The notes below the pieces were generated by a model. The model saw only the letters and a list, made by a program, of their open reading frames with translations, had not been told where the DNA came from and did no database searches. From positions 126,001 through 168,652 of the forward strand of contig JBBHKE010000712.1 of NCBI GenBank assembly GCA_037447655.1: a stretch of DNA of 42,652 bases, written 5' to 3'. The stretch is from Zygnema cylindricum. Its lineage: Eukaryota > Streptophyta > Zygnematophyceae > Zygnematales > Zygnemataceae. A program made the position numbers and the translations under genes. Below, one piece after another: positions 27,646-37,439 of this stretch (its first letter is position 1; every line of letters begins with the position of its first letter).

Positions 27646-28760
27646 TTGTAATTTTGTGACCTCCATTGGTACACAAAATGTCCAGCTTTTATGAAGCCTC
27701 TAGGATAATATTAACACTTTTGAATTTGGCAATGGATAAGTGCACCCCTGGCACGCAAAAACTCTGACCGACTACAACCCTGTGTAGCTTGGACTCTCGT
27801 GAGTCCGCTGCAAAAAGAATCATTGAATTTTCTCACCTGAGCATTAAGTTATGGTTGTTCAAAGACAGCATATTTATACAGATGGCCTCTGGGAGAGAAG
27901 ACGTTTTCCAAATTTTTGTCTAAGTCCTGAAAACTCCTAATAACTACTCTAAACCAATCAAAGTGAAGTACCCTAATTATTGTACATACAAAGTACAGGA
28001 GCCGCCGTACTTTATGTACGGATATATTCGGCACCATTCCCGGTCTGCCACGTGGCAAAATAGGTCAATGACAATCTGTCCCTTTTCTCTTCCAACATCC
28101 TATAGGATGATGCCACGTGTAATTTCCTCCCATTTCGCCGTACTTCTCCCAGATAGTCGTTCCGACATTCCGGCACTCACGCGTGTCGTCCGTTCTTTTC
28201 ACGGTGATTAATTGCAGCCGTTCGATCTGACGGCGCGCCGAATAAATGTTGACCGTTGAATTTCACCGGTCAAAGTTCCGTGTTGACTGTTGAATTTCGA
28301 CGGTCAACATTCCGTGTTGACCGCTTAAATTTTCTTCTTGCTTCGCGAGCCGTCGATCGCGACATTTAATTTCGTCCGTCGAAATCAAATGTCTGTTTCA
28401 TTTATTTCGTGCGGTTGTGCATTTCGTGCGGTACCACACGTTCCATGATTCGTTTCGTTTCGTAAGATGTTAAACGGAATATGCTGTATGTTTTCTTTAA
28501 ATACTTATCAAGTACAATACATGCATCGATTCATCAAGACCTAACGGATAAGACGAGCGCCTTTTTCGTACGGCTTTCGCAAGGAGGTTACAGGATCAAA
28601 TCATGTATGTGGCGACGTAACTTTTGTAGGAGCTTTGTCTTCTGTCTATCTTCTCATTTTTCCAATGCAGCCATGGTTGCCTGTCAATTCTCAATGACTA
28701 CGACAAGTATGAGAACTGCAAGACTCAAAAAGGTACAATACAAAATATCACTTTTCAACA
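27646..28760 (-). repeat. isolated LTR of family A (solo LTR or truncated element)
   Basis: Similar throughout to LTR A1 (591-1473). It starts TTGTAATTTTGTG and ends ...CTTTTCAACA. No primer site lies to its left and no polypurine tract to its right. Flanks CGCCC (27641-27645) and CGCTC (28761-28765) agree at four of five bases, compatible with a solo LTR. Terminal hairpin attttgtg (27651-27658)/cacaaaat (27672-27679), and ggactc (27791-27796)/gagtcc (27801-27806), are perfect. G-box gccacgtggc near 28048; TATA-like box near 27868. Confidence 0.75.
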
Positions 28761-29034
28761 CGCTCTATTATGAAATTCTGTATATCTGAGGTCTTAGCTA
28801 TGTCTCAGATAAAAATGAAAAAAACGGGTGTGGAAATCTCTTAAAATTGGTATGAAAAATGACTGTGTCGAGCTCGTTTGGAAAAATTGGGACTATAAAT
28901 GCAGGTATATAATTTTAAATGTTTTAACAGGTTCGCATCGCTAGACGCTTTATGCTTAGCGTAGGTGGAGGTTCCCGTTTTAAACGCAGCGTTGCTCATG
29001 CGAGGTCTCCCTTGTAGTATGAAAGGAGCATCTA
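28761..29034. other. unassigned stretch between LTR A2 and element E
   Basis: No gene recognised. Contains a duplicated word (ctgaggtcttagctatgtctcag, a weak fold-back) near 28786-28811. It does not continue the RT broken at 27645. Confidence 0.4.
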
Positions 29035-29410
29035 ATATGCTCAAACAGAAAGATAAAGTTAGCTAGACTTTACACTTAGCTATCAATATTTTCCTAGAGG
29101 AGGAAGCTACATCTAATATTTTCAATGTTGAGCAGGTAGAGGCTTTTAATTCAGACTTTGAGAGGAAACGACAGTTAAATCAACAAAAAAATCAGTTTAA
29201 TCAGGGTGGAAATAGACAATCCAACAATGCATGTTTTTATTGTAGTGAGAGGGGTCATGGATACAAATTTTGTCCTAAGCTTAAAAATGCTAACGATGCA
29301 GGTTTATACAGGCCAAGGTGGCAACAAAGTCACTTTTACAAACACTTCACGGGGCCTCCACCTCGTGGAAATGCAATGTTTTCAGCCTCTTCATCACTCC
29401 AAGACGAGAC
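29035..29410 (+). pseudogene. copia gag C-terminus with zinc knuckle (element E)
   Basis: Frame with V-E-A-F-N-S-D-F-E-R-K-R and an Asn/Gln-rich run, then a perfect CCHC knuckle C-F-Y-C-S-E-R-G-H-G-Y-K-F-C (about 29231-29272), then G-P-P-P-R-G-N-A. The knuckle binds element RNA in the particle. The N-terminal gag domain is lost at the 5' junction. An upstream stop (tag near 29062) shows the frame is decayed. Confidence 0.8.
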
Positions 29411-29970
29411 TCTGACACTTTCTGAGGAAGATGACAAGGATCTCTTTGCTTTGGCGGCAGCGATGGAGGGCACGAAGGACCCGAGATGGATAATGGACTC
29501 TGGAGCGTCAGCCCACATGTGCTGGAACAAAGCCATCTTTAAAACTCTGATAACAACGCCGGAGAAAAACATTTATTATGCCTGTGGAATGAGTGTTCAG
29601 ACTTCTGCTGTGGGTGATGTGTCTTTGCTAATGGATGTGGAAGGCAAAGCAACTGAAAGAACTCTTCACAGTGTCTTATTTGTGCCTGCATTTAAGAAAA
29701 ATCTGTTTTCTACGTCCTTGGTAGTGAGTAAAGGCTTTGAGGTTAATCTGAAAAATGGAAGGCAGGTTGTTAGCAAAAATGGCAAAGTCGCAGATACAAG
29801 TACTAGAGATAATAACAAGATGTACCTAATGGATGTGGCTAATACCAAGGAGAATGATGTTCTGTACTCCGGTGTTTTGCATTCAGATGAGTTGTGTCAT
29901 AAAAAATTAGGCCATGTAAACTATGATAGTTTGAGAAAAATGGTACTTGTTGGGAAAATAGAGGGTGTAT
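29411..29970 (+). pseudogene. copia protease and pre-integrase domain (element E)
   Basis: An open frame from 29376 to 29972. Aspartic protease motif W-I-M-D-S-G-A-S-A-H-M at about 29484-29516 is intact. Residues about 50-150 follow the usual copia protease pattern (L-M-D-V-E-G-K, L-H-S-V-L-F-V-P). The GAG-pre-integrase motif C-H-K-K-L-G-H-V-N-Y-D-S-L is at about 29897-29935. It ends at a TAA (29970-29972) just before the integrase zinc-binding Cys pair. Confidence 0.85.
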
Positions 29971-31090
29971 AAATCACAGATCATCCGGTCAAAACATGTG
30001 ATGGATGCGCTTTAGGCAAAATCCACAGACTCCCATTTTCTAAAGAGTCTGAGAATCGGTCAACAAAACTTTTACAACAAATTCACTCGGATGTTTTTAG
30101 TCCTGCGAAGGTTCCATCTGCCGGGGGATGAAATATATGGTCACTTTCACAGATGATTTCTCCTGATTCACAAAAGTTTACTTCTTGAAGAAAAAGAGTG
30201 AAGTGTTTGGTTACTTCAAACACTATAAAGCATGGGTTGAAAAACTTCATAATTTATCTATTTTGCAGCTCAAATCGGACAATGGTGGTGAATATATATC
30301 AAAAGAGTTTGAAACCTTTTTACTTGAGGAAGGTATAAGTCATTTGTTAACTGTTCCATATTCACCGGAACAAAATGGGGTGTCGGGGAGATCAAATAGA
30401 ACTCTCACGAAGAGCTCTAGGTCGATGCTTGCAGATAAAAATTTTGATCCGAAATTCTAGGCTGACGCACTAAATTGTGCAATTTATATTTAGAAAAGGA
30501 TAGGATCAAGATCGGTAGACTCTACTCCTTATGATATCTGGACAGGAAGCAAACTAGATGTTAGCCATTTCAAAGTCTTTGGTAGTCAATGCTTTTTCTT
30601 AGATACGTCTTCGGACAGATGGAAAAATGGAATCGAAGGGATTACCGGGTATATTGTTAGGATATGATGATCACTCTAAAGGTTACAAAGTCTTTGTATT
30701 TGAGAAGCAGAAAATAGTTGTAGCAAGGAATATCATTGTCAAAGATGAACTAGACTTGATAGATTCATTTAAAATGACAGAGCAGCAAAAGCAGCAAAAA
30801 GTACAAGAGTATGTCATTTTAGATTGCATGCAAGAAATTGTCTCGCGAGTGCAATTTTCTCCGGTGCAGACTCCAGAGTCAGACTCTCTCCGAATTCCTC
30901 AACAAGTTCAGTTCCACCCAAACGAACAGCATTCAATACACACGGATAGCAACCAGCGCAATCAGCGAAATCAACGCAATACGCTGCATCCGAGGATCTT
31001 AGCCTCAGAATTTACGGGGGGAACAAGATCTAGCAGCCGCTTGCTAGCTAGCTCTCACTTTGCCAACTCTGCAGCACAGGGGAGCCCTTA
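29971..31090 (+). pseudogene. copia integrase (element E), catalytic Glu replaced by Gly
   Basis: C-D-G-C-A-L-G-K-I-H-R-L-P-F completes the zinc finger (about 29997-30040). First Asp in I-H-S-D-V-F; second in L-K-S-D-N-G-G-E-Y (30274-30300). The expected Glu 36 residues later is Gly in Q-N-G-V-S-G-R-S-N-R (about 30370-30400). Stops occur near 30129, 30163, 30458 and 30492. The C-terminal region (30627-31091) has L-L-G-Y-D-D-H-S-K-G-Y and a Gln-rich linker with a repeated N-Q-R motif. Both the stops and the lost Glu rule out activity. Confidence 0.85.
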
Positions 31091-32150
31091 ACCATCCAAG
31101 AGGCCTTATCATCACTAGAGCGGGATCACTGGATCAAGGCAGCAAATGACAAAATAAAGTCGATCATGGAGGCTCAAACATGGGAGCTTGTGGAACTTCA
31201 TCCAGACCGAAAAGCGATCGGCAGCAAATGGGTATTCAAGGTGAAGTTAAATCCCGATAACACCATTGAACGATATAAGGCCAAACTTGTGGCAAAGGGT
31301 TATAATCAAAAGGAAGGAATCGATTTTGAAGAAATATTCTCTCCGGTTGTAAGATTTCCGATAGTTAGGATTTTGTTGTCCCAAGCTGCTATAGAGGATA
31401 TAGAAATACATCAGATGGATATAAAGACATAATTTTTGCATGGAGAACTGGAGGAGACTATTTACATGCAACAACCTGAAAAATATGCAGAACCAGGAAA
31501 AGAGCACTTAATATGCAAGTTGCTAAAATGTGTGTATGGCCTAAAACCGGCCCCAAGGCAATGGAATCTAAAGCTTGATGTATTCTTCACTAGCCTATGA
31601 TTTCAAAGAATAAGTTCTGATCACTCTGTCTACATTCTAAAAGGTGAAAATGGGATAGTGTATATAGTGGTGTATGTAGATGATTTACTGTTAATTAGCA
31701 AATCAATGGCTGAAATTAACAAAATCAAAACTGCTATAAACTCACGATTAGAGATGAAAGATCTCGGTGAGACAAAATATATTTTGGGTATTCAAGTAAA
31801 GAGGGACAGAAATAAGAATGTAATAAAATTGAATGAAAAAGAGGTTATTGGAAACATGTTAGATAAATACGAAATGCGGGGGGCAAAAGGATGTCTAACT
31901 CTAATGGAATTTCGGCAGAAGCTAGAGGGAGAAGAGACAGATGCAGGTGTCATTGTTAGCGAGTATTTAGAGTCAGGGGAGAATAATTATATGACACAAA
32001 TACCTTACAGACAGATAGTGGGAAGCTTAATATATTTCATGAACTGTACCCGTCTTGGCATTGGTGCAGCAGTCAGGGTACTGAGCAAGAGTCAAGAGAA
32101 TCCGAGAAAATCTGATTTTGATGCTGCAAGGAGAGTCTTAAGATATTTGG
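31091..32150 (+). pseudogene. copia reverse transcriptase (element E)
   Basis: Blocks: W-E-L-V-E-L-H-P-D-R-K-A-I-G-S-K-W-V-F-K (31184-31245); Y-N-Q-K-E-G-I-D-F-E-E; M-D-I-K-T followed by a TAA (31430) where Ala would stand; Y-G-L-K-P-A-P-R-Q-W-N; a stop near 31600; catalytic V-V-Y-V-D-D-L-L-L-I (31664-31693) intact; M-K-D-L-G-E-T-K-Y-I-L-G-I; and I-P-Y-R-Q-I-V-G-S-L-I-Y-F-M-N. Two nonsense codons, but the domain is otherwise complete. Confidence 0.87.
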
Positions 32151-32730
32151 CAAGAACAAAAGACCTCAAACTCACACTAGGCGGAGGAGAAGTGAAGCTG
32201 CAAACGTGGAGTGATGGAAGCTATGGCGACATGCCAAGCCGAAAATCAACCACGCGATGCATTTTGCAAATCGGAAACAAAACGTGTTGCTAGAGCAGCA
32301 AACTTCAAAAGGTTACAGCGCAGTCGACAATGGAGTTAGAATATATGGCAGCAAGCTCGGCCCTCAAAGAACTCTTATGGATAAAATCCATGTTGCAAGA
32401 ATTATGATATATGCAGGTTGGGTCGTAGGTGATCTGGTGTGATAACCAGGCTGCCATTGCCATTGCCTCTAACCTAAGTCATCACTTCAAGAGTAAGCAC
32501 ATGGATGTACGATTACACTTAGTAAGAGAAAAAGTGTTCTCTAAGGCTATCAAATTATGTTATCTGCCAGACGCAAGAATGGTTGCTGATATACTTACTA
32601 AAGCTCTTCCTGCTCCCAAGTTGAAGTATTGTAGGGATGCAATAGGATTGGGTGAAAAGATAACTAGCTCCACAGCGATACTGCCATGCTGCGCTAGTCC
32701 ACAATCAGGGTGTAGTGGGACTAGGTGACT
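32151..32730 (+). pseudogene. copia RNase H (element E)
   Basis: Q-T-W-S-D-G-S-Y-G-D near 32200-32230 (first acidic residue), Leu-rich piece, then V-E-Y-M-A-A-S-S-A-L-K-E in a shifted frame, I-W-C-D-N-Q-A-A-I-A-I-A (32430-32465), H-M-D-V-R-L-H-L-V-R-E-K (32499-32535) and D-I-L-T-K-A-L-P. Frameshifts fall near 32285 and 32410. A Cys/Ser-rich tail reads on to a stop at about 32728. Confidence 0.85.
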
Positions 32731-32863
32731 AGTTCATCTTCCGCGCTGCTATATTGCTATGTTGCGCTTCTATGTTGTTATATTGAGCTAAGTGTGACAT
32801 CGTAGTTGCGCGGCTTTGACATCGCAACTGCGTTGATACACTGAGTCTAAAGTTTTAGGGGAG
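32731..32863 (+). other. 3' UTR and polypurine tract of element E
   Basis: Non-coding. Contains alternating 'tgctat', 'gttgcg' and 'gttatat' words like those in the chromovirus LTR, then AGTTTTAGGGGAG (32851-32863) abutting the LTR. Confidence 0.7.
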
Positions 32864-33647
32864 TGTTGATTTTGGAAAACTTTAAGTCTCAGTAAATTAG
32901 TGTGACGACAAAAAGGTAGTAATCTGTAACGTAAGTTCACAAGGACATCACTTGAGTGTTGTACATGACAATGCAGCTGCTATGCAGACAATGCAGCTGG
33001 TATGCAGACAAAGCAGCATACCACCGCAGCTACTATGCAGACAGAGCACCGCTGCAACAAAGCTGCGACACAGACAGGACAAACGCAACTGCGGTGACTT
33101 TAGATATGATCCGTACATACAACGCAACTGCTGTTATCTTCAATATGATTCGGTACGGGACACCGCAGCCGCGGGTGATATGAATGTGAATCGGTACGGG
33201 ACAACGCAGCTGCAATTGATATCAATCAAGTCAACGGACAAGATTCATAAGAGAATCACAAGTGATTTAGCGGACAAGTATTTGTACAATCATTTAATAT
33301 AGATTCTGAGTAATGTTGAATGTACGATGATAGATTGGGTTGGCAAGATTAGAAACACGTAGATCTCAGTAGGTGGGTTGATTTTTTACGTACCTCCCAT
33401 GTACACTTGTATCGGCGATAGAACACCAAGAGTGTAAGACTTAGGACTTAGAGCATTTTATGTATCTAGGCTTCCAAGTAGTAAACTGCAGACAATTTTT
33501 GGGAAACTTCTAAGTATTATATCTTGAGTGTTGTCAAGTCAATTGTGCTAAAACTTTGGGAGTTGTCAGGTTTTATGCTACTCTATATTCTAATAGAGTT
33601 TTTCGAGGTTTGGATGCTTGTATAATATTTGGTGAGCACTGTAACAC
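32864..33647 (+). repeat. 3' LTR of element E (right end approximate)
   Basis: Starts TGTTGATTTTGG after the polypurine tract. The right end is placed at ...CTGTAACA (33647) by the TG..CA rule only, because no second LTR E is in the window. Internally it has imperfect repeats with gcagctg cores (32966-33040) and a repeated 'cggtacgggacaacgcagc' type word (33152-33215). Confidence 0.65.
32966..33040. repeat. 20-bp tandem repeat in LTR E
   Basis: Unit close to acaatgcagctgctatgcag repeated about three and a half times, the third copy with an insertion. Such arrays in a U3 can act as enhancer repeats; function is not shown. Confidence 0.6.
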
Positions 33648-33688
33648 AGCTGTTTGATAGGATTTTTAATAGCTATTGAGAACGTATC

Positions 33689-33756
33689 ATGTCTACTTCG
33701 ACTACTACTGCTGCTCCTCCACCTTCACCGGTGGTTGTAGAACAACAAAAACAAGC
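33689..33756 (+). pseudogene. start of a second copia gag ORF after LTR E
   Basis: ATG at 33689 opens M-S-T-S-T-T-T-A-A-P-P-P-S-P-V-V-V-E-Q-Q, a gag-like Ser/Thr/Pro leader. It lies 40 bp after the LTR, where a 5' leader would be. So this LTR acts as 3' LTR to one copy and 5' LTR to another. The frame is cut at about 33756 by minus-strand RT. The junction shares 'caaaaacaag', possibly microhomology. Confidence 0.5.
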
Positions 33757-34330
33757 AAATCATCGACATAAATTGCAATAAAAATAATTCCTTCTTCATC
33801 TTCAAACAAATAAATTGAGTGATCTCAGCTGATCTAACATATCCCAAACCTGTAAGAAACTCATCGAGCTTCTTGTTCCATTGCCGGGGCGCCTGTTTCA
33901 ACCCTTACAAATATTTGATCAATCGAGAAACCTTACTTTCCTCCCCTTGCTCCACAAATCCTTCGGGTTGTCGCATAAAAATTTCATCTTCAAACTCTCC
34001 ATGTAGGAAGGTCGTCTTGATGTCCATCTGATGCAGTTCCATGTCTTCTGCTGCCGCCATACTGACAAGAATCCGAACCAAAGGAAACTTGACGACCGGA
34101 GCAAAAGTCTCCTCGTAGTCAATTCCTTCTTTTTGGGTAAATCCTTTCGCCACTAACCGAGCCTTGTAGCGCTCAATGGTGTTATCCGGGTTTAGTTTCA
34201 GCTTAAATACCCACATACACCCAATTGGCCCCCTGTCGGAGGACAATTCACCAATTCCCATGTATCGGCCGCCATAATTGAGGCCATCTCCTCATTAATG
34301 GCTATCTCTTAGCGATTTCTTTCAGGACAA
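33757..34330 (-). pseudogene. copia reverse transcriptase N-terminal half (unit C, right half)
   Basis: Reading minus: W-V-F-K-L-K-L-N-P-D-N-T-I-E-R, V-A-K-G-F-T-Q-K-E-G-I-D-Y-E-E, M-D-I-K-T-T-F-L-H-G-E and F-M-R-Q-P-E-G-F, a short frameshift at about 33905, then R-Q-W-N-K-K-L-D-E-F and the catalytic I-Y-V-D-D-L-L-V. It is cut right after the active site at 33757, where plus-strand gag of another element begins. It is well preserved and may be younger than the left half. Confidence 0.85.
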
Positions 34331-35660
34331 GTAATTGCCTCATTATATGTTTGAGGTTCATCGGGGTGAGACAAATTGGTTACCTTATTGTTAACTTCTC
34401 TCTCTTGCAGTCTTTTGCTGCTTCTTCTTCCTCCCTCAAACTCGTTTGCCGAAATAGATAGCTCTCTGGGATTCTTCCGAACAGTTTCTACTTCTCCCCT
34501 ATTCCTTGATTACAGGTTGATTTCCACCACGTATTTCACTTCGGTTGGGGTTAATACTAGGGGTTCCACATTTGAGTCCTCGATCTGATTTGTACCTGCA
34601 AGATCATCATCTTCTTGAAATCTTGGATAGTTAGGAAGCTCAAAGTCATCAGAATTTTTTGACTCAAATCTGATTTTCACTGTCTTTGTATGCTTAAAAG
34701 GATCTATAGATTTTCCTTCATCCATAACCACTAGGTGTTTCTTTAGGATAATATCCTCTCTTTTGAGATCATAGACTCTATATCCTTTACAACTTCATCA
34801 TATCCTAGTAGATATCCTGGTTTTCCTTTTGGGTCTTACTTCCAGTTTGACCAATCTGTGTCTAAACTGAACACTTGACTACCTAAAACCTTTAAGTGTG
34901 AAACGTCTGGTTTTTGGCCTGTCCATCTCTCATAAGGTGTTTGGCCTTTTACTGTTAAAGTAAGAACTCTATTTTAGAGATAATTTGCACAGTTCATTGC
35001 TTCGGCCCAAAACTTCTTTCCTATTTTCTTATCTGACAGCATACTCCTAGCACTATCACTTACTGTTCTATTTAATCTTTCAGCTACACCATTATGCTCA
35101 AGATTTTCAAAAACTATCTTTTGGTGTTCCACTCCATCTTCTCTAAAAAAATCCTCAACTGGTTTGAGGTATACTCTTCACCATTGTCACTCCTTATTCC
35201 CTTGATTAAGGTTTCATGGAGTTTTTCACTCCATGCTTTATATTGTTTAAAACATTCCTGAGCCTCTGACTTATTTTCCGAAAAATACACCCTGGAATAC
35301 CGAGACCAATCATCGGTGATAGTTATCATAAAACTCTTCCCCCCGGGTGATGGCACTCTGGCCGCCCCTCGAATATCTGTGTGTACTAAATCTAGAATCT
35401 TTTCTCCCTTATAGGTGGCAGTTTTTGGGAAGGGTAACCTGTGTGCTTTACCTTGAGCACATCCACTAAAATCACTTAGATTCTCTCTTTCACCGAGCAG
35501 AATCCCTTCCACTACTCCCATCTTTTTCATCTCTCTTAACTTATCTAGATTCACATGCCCAAGCCTCTTATGCCACAACATTATATCATGAACACCAACA
35601 TAATAAAGTTTTTTCTTTTCATTGCTTAAAATCAGCCTAAACATCCCTTGGCTACCTTTT
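34331..35660 (-). pseudogene. copia integrase (unit C, right half)
   Basis: The frame 35644-35114 has the pre-integrase motif W-H-K-R-L-G-H-V-N, zinc-finger residues G-C-A-Q-G-K-A-H-R-L-P-F, first catalytic Asp in V-H-T-D-I-R-G, and second in I-R-S-D-N-G-E-E-Y. A frameshift near 35140 follows. The Glu is retained in another frame as H-N-G-V-A-E-R-L-N-R-T. The C-terminal part (34731-34510) has D-E-G-K-S-I-D-P-F-K-H and the acidic linker. The second Cys of the zinc finger is Ser-Gly (D-F-S-G-C), so the finger is probably damaged. Confidence 0.85.
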
Positions 35661-35963
35661 TCAGCAGTGAAATAAACTTCCTTCTCAAAACTAGCAGTAA
35701 AGACTCCTTTTTTAGTGCTAGTATCAAAACCCTTATCATCTACTACAGACGTAGAGATGAGGGTTTTTGTTCAACTCTGGAATTAAAAATACATCGGAGA
35801 ATGTAACTATGGATGTCTTTCCTTCTACTATCACTTTTAGATCTACCGATCCTACAAGAGTAGTAGTGACTATTCTCCCATCCACGTACTCTATCTCTAC
35901 GGTGGAAATATTTCTTATCTTAGTGAACAGGTGTTTATCTTTACACATGTGCATGGATGCACC
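35661..35963 (-). pseudogene. copia protease (unit C, right half), active site destroyed
   Basis: The minus frame 35954-35736 carries M-H-M-C-K-D-K-H-L-F and V-E-I-E-Y-V-D-G-R-I-V, the conserved protease body. The active-site D-S-G-A-S reads N-stop-G-A-S at about 35966-35980, so both Asp and Ser codons are lost by single-base changes. The stretch 35661-35735 is frame-shifted. Confidence 0.8.
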
Positions 35964-37101
35964 TCAATTTACAATCCAGTCTGCTTCACCTTTCAATCCA
36001 CCGAAAGCACATTTCTGCTTTTGTAGAATTTCGACCTCATTTTTCGCTTCCAACTCCTCATCCAATAGGAGTTCATCGTCCTCATCCTCGGATTTCTCCT
36101 CATGTACCTGTGTCACAAGCGCCTTTTTCTTTCCTCTCGGGGGTCCACCGGTCTGCCCCTCTTTTAACCGCAGCTCCGTTAACTTAGTGCATTCAGCCAT
36201 ATAGTGCCTGGGTTTCTTACAAAAATGTAACAAACCCTTGGGAGTCCTTGGTCCGAACTCCTCTGTCAGATTTTTCTGCCCCTCCCCTCGATAATTTCCA
36301 ACCTGTTTTCTGGAATCATTGTTTCTCTAATTGGTCCCAGCTGCCAAAGCTTGCCCACTCTTTCCTCCCCTTCCGATCTCAATTGTATTCTCCCGAACGA
36401 GAATCATCCCTACCACAGAATTCCAAATCCACCTATAGTCTGCCAAGTCTTGCACACGGTTGACTTTGTTCTTGAACTCATTGGGCAACCTCATCAGTAA
36501 ACAGTTGACTTTTTCCTTTTCACTAAATACTTTTCCAGCACTCTCTAGTGCTATGAAAATTGTAGCAAGCTCATTGCAAAAATCCAACATCTTCCCCCTT
36601 TGTAAACATACTCGTTAACTTTGTGATCATCCAACTGCTGTTGCTGAATTGTACCACTTCGATACATCTCTATGAGAGCCATCCAAAGATCGGATGCCAT
36701 TTCTACCTGCAAATGAGGACATGCAAGTCCTTGAGTAAGATGGTGGATGATGAAGTGCTTTGGCGCCATATTGTTGAAGTCCGAAGTATCAGTATCATTA
36801 TCCTTGTTCCTCGGAACAGGTGATATGAATGTCGAACCAGTTGTTATTGGTGTGGTCGTCTCCTTCTCCTCTCTTTTGTACACAACCTCTCCTTCCTTTT
36901 TCTCCTCCGTTGAAGATGGATATGCATCTTTAGTGAATCTGCCTCCTATAAACCTGGAGGTATCCCAAGACTAGATGGACGTCTCACCCGTCCACTCACT
37001 ATTCCCCAAAATCGTTTCTCACATAGCGCTCCTGTCATCATACTTTCCTAGTATATGAAGCCAGCTCCATTGAATATAGGCACCCTAGATGGTGGGCCCA
37101 T
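35964..37101 (-). pseudogene. copia gag (unit C, right half)
   Basis: ATG at 37101-37099 inside the primer site opens M-G-P-P-S-R-V-P-I-F-N-G, then a stop. The downstream frame 36883-36551 has H-L-Q-V-E-M-A-S-D-L-W-M-A-L-I-E and Y-V-Y-K-G-G. The frame 36590-36327 has L-L-M-R-L-P-N-E-F-K and G-M-I-L-V-R-E-N-T-I-E-I. The zinc knuckle at about 36190-36235 reads L-H-F-C-K-K-P-R-H-Y-M-A-E-C (first Cys lost). The tail E-K-S-E-D-E-D-D-E is acidic. All blocks are in normal order but in three frames. Confidence 0.85.
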
Positions 37102-37105
37102 AGCC
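37089..37105 (-). other. primer-binding site, half initiator-Met tRNA type (unit C)
   Basis: The minus strand GGTTATGGGCCCACCAT is complementary over 15-16 nt to the anticodon arm region of initiator-Met tRNA and abuts the LTR end ...GTTGCA. The gag ATG is at 37101-37099. Confidence 0.8.
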
Positions 37106-37315
37106 TGCAACTCTGAGACCTCCATAGGACCTCAGAGTAGGCAGCTCACACGAAGCCTCTAGGATAACCCTGACCCCTTTGTGTTTCAGCAAGAATAATT
37201 GCCACCCTGGCAAACAAAAACTCTGACTACCTTCACCGTTGTGAAGGCAAGATTCCCCTGAGTTGATAGCAAAAATAATCTCTGAATTTTCTCCTTTGAG
37301 TAGTAAGTTATAAAG
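37106..37315 (-). other. structured R-U5 leader of unit C
   Basis: Perfect stems: ctctgag (37111-37117)/ctcagag (37131-37137); ttgcca (37199-37204)/tggcaa (37208-37213); ccttcac (37230-37236)/gtgaagg (37241-37247). Weaker: attcccctgagt near 37251-37263. Conserved single-strand boxes 'agcctctaggataa' (37154-37167) and 'gcaaaaataatctctgaattt' (37270-37290) lie between. Compare 591-790 and 23754-23970. Confidence 0.65.
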
Positions 37316-37439
37316 GGTCAAAGTTGACCTTTTGTAGCGAAGCTCACTGGGAGAGAGGGTCCAATCAATAAAAAATTTCTAAATCCTATCTCTCACTAAA
37401 ACTCTATCTACTGGAGTACAGTACCAATCATATTAGTGT

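Larger units (their letters stand above)
29035..33647 (+). mobile_element. Ty1/copia element E, 5'-truncated, with 3' LTR
   Basis: Plus strand: end of gag with zinc knuckle, protease, integrase, RT, RNase H, a 3' UTR with polypurine tract, and a 3' LTR from 32864. The 5' LTR and gag N-terminus are missing. Its proteins are only distantly similar to those of A-D, and its LTR lacks the G-box/GTAC/leader design, so it is a different lineage. Several in-frame stops show it is inactive. Confidence 0.85.

Noticed and set aside
32952-33302. 116-codon ORF with M-Q-T-M-Q-L repeats
   Set aside because: Translation of the 20-bp tandem repeat in LTR E; no start context or homology, and overlapping frames are equally open.
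35767-36204. 145-codon plus-strand Ser-rich ORF
   Set aside because: Antisense to gag and protease of unit C.
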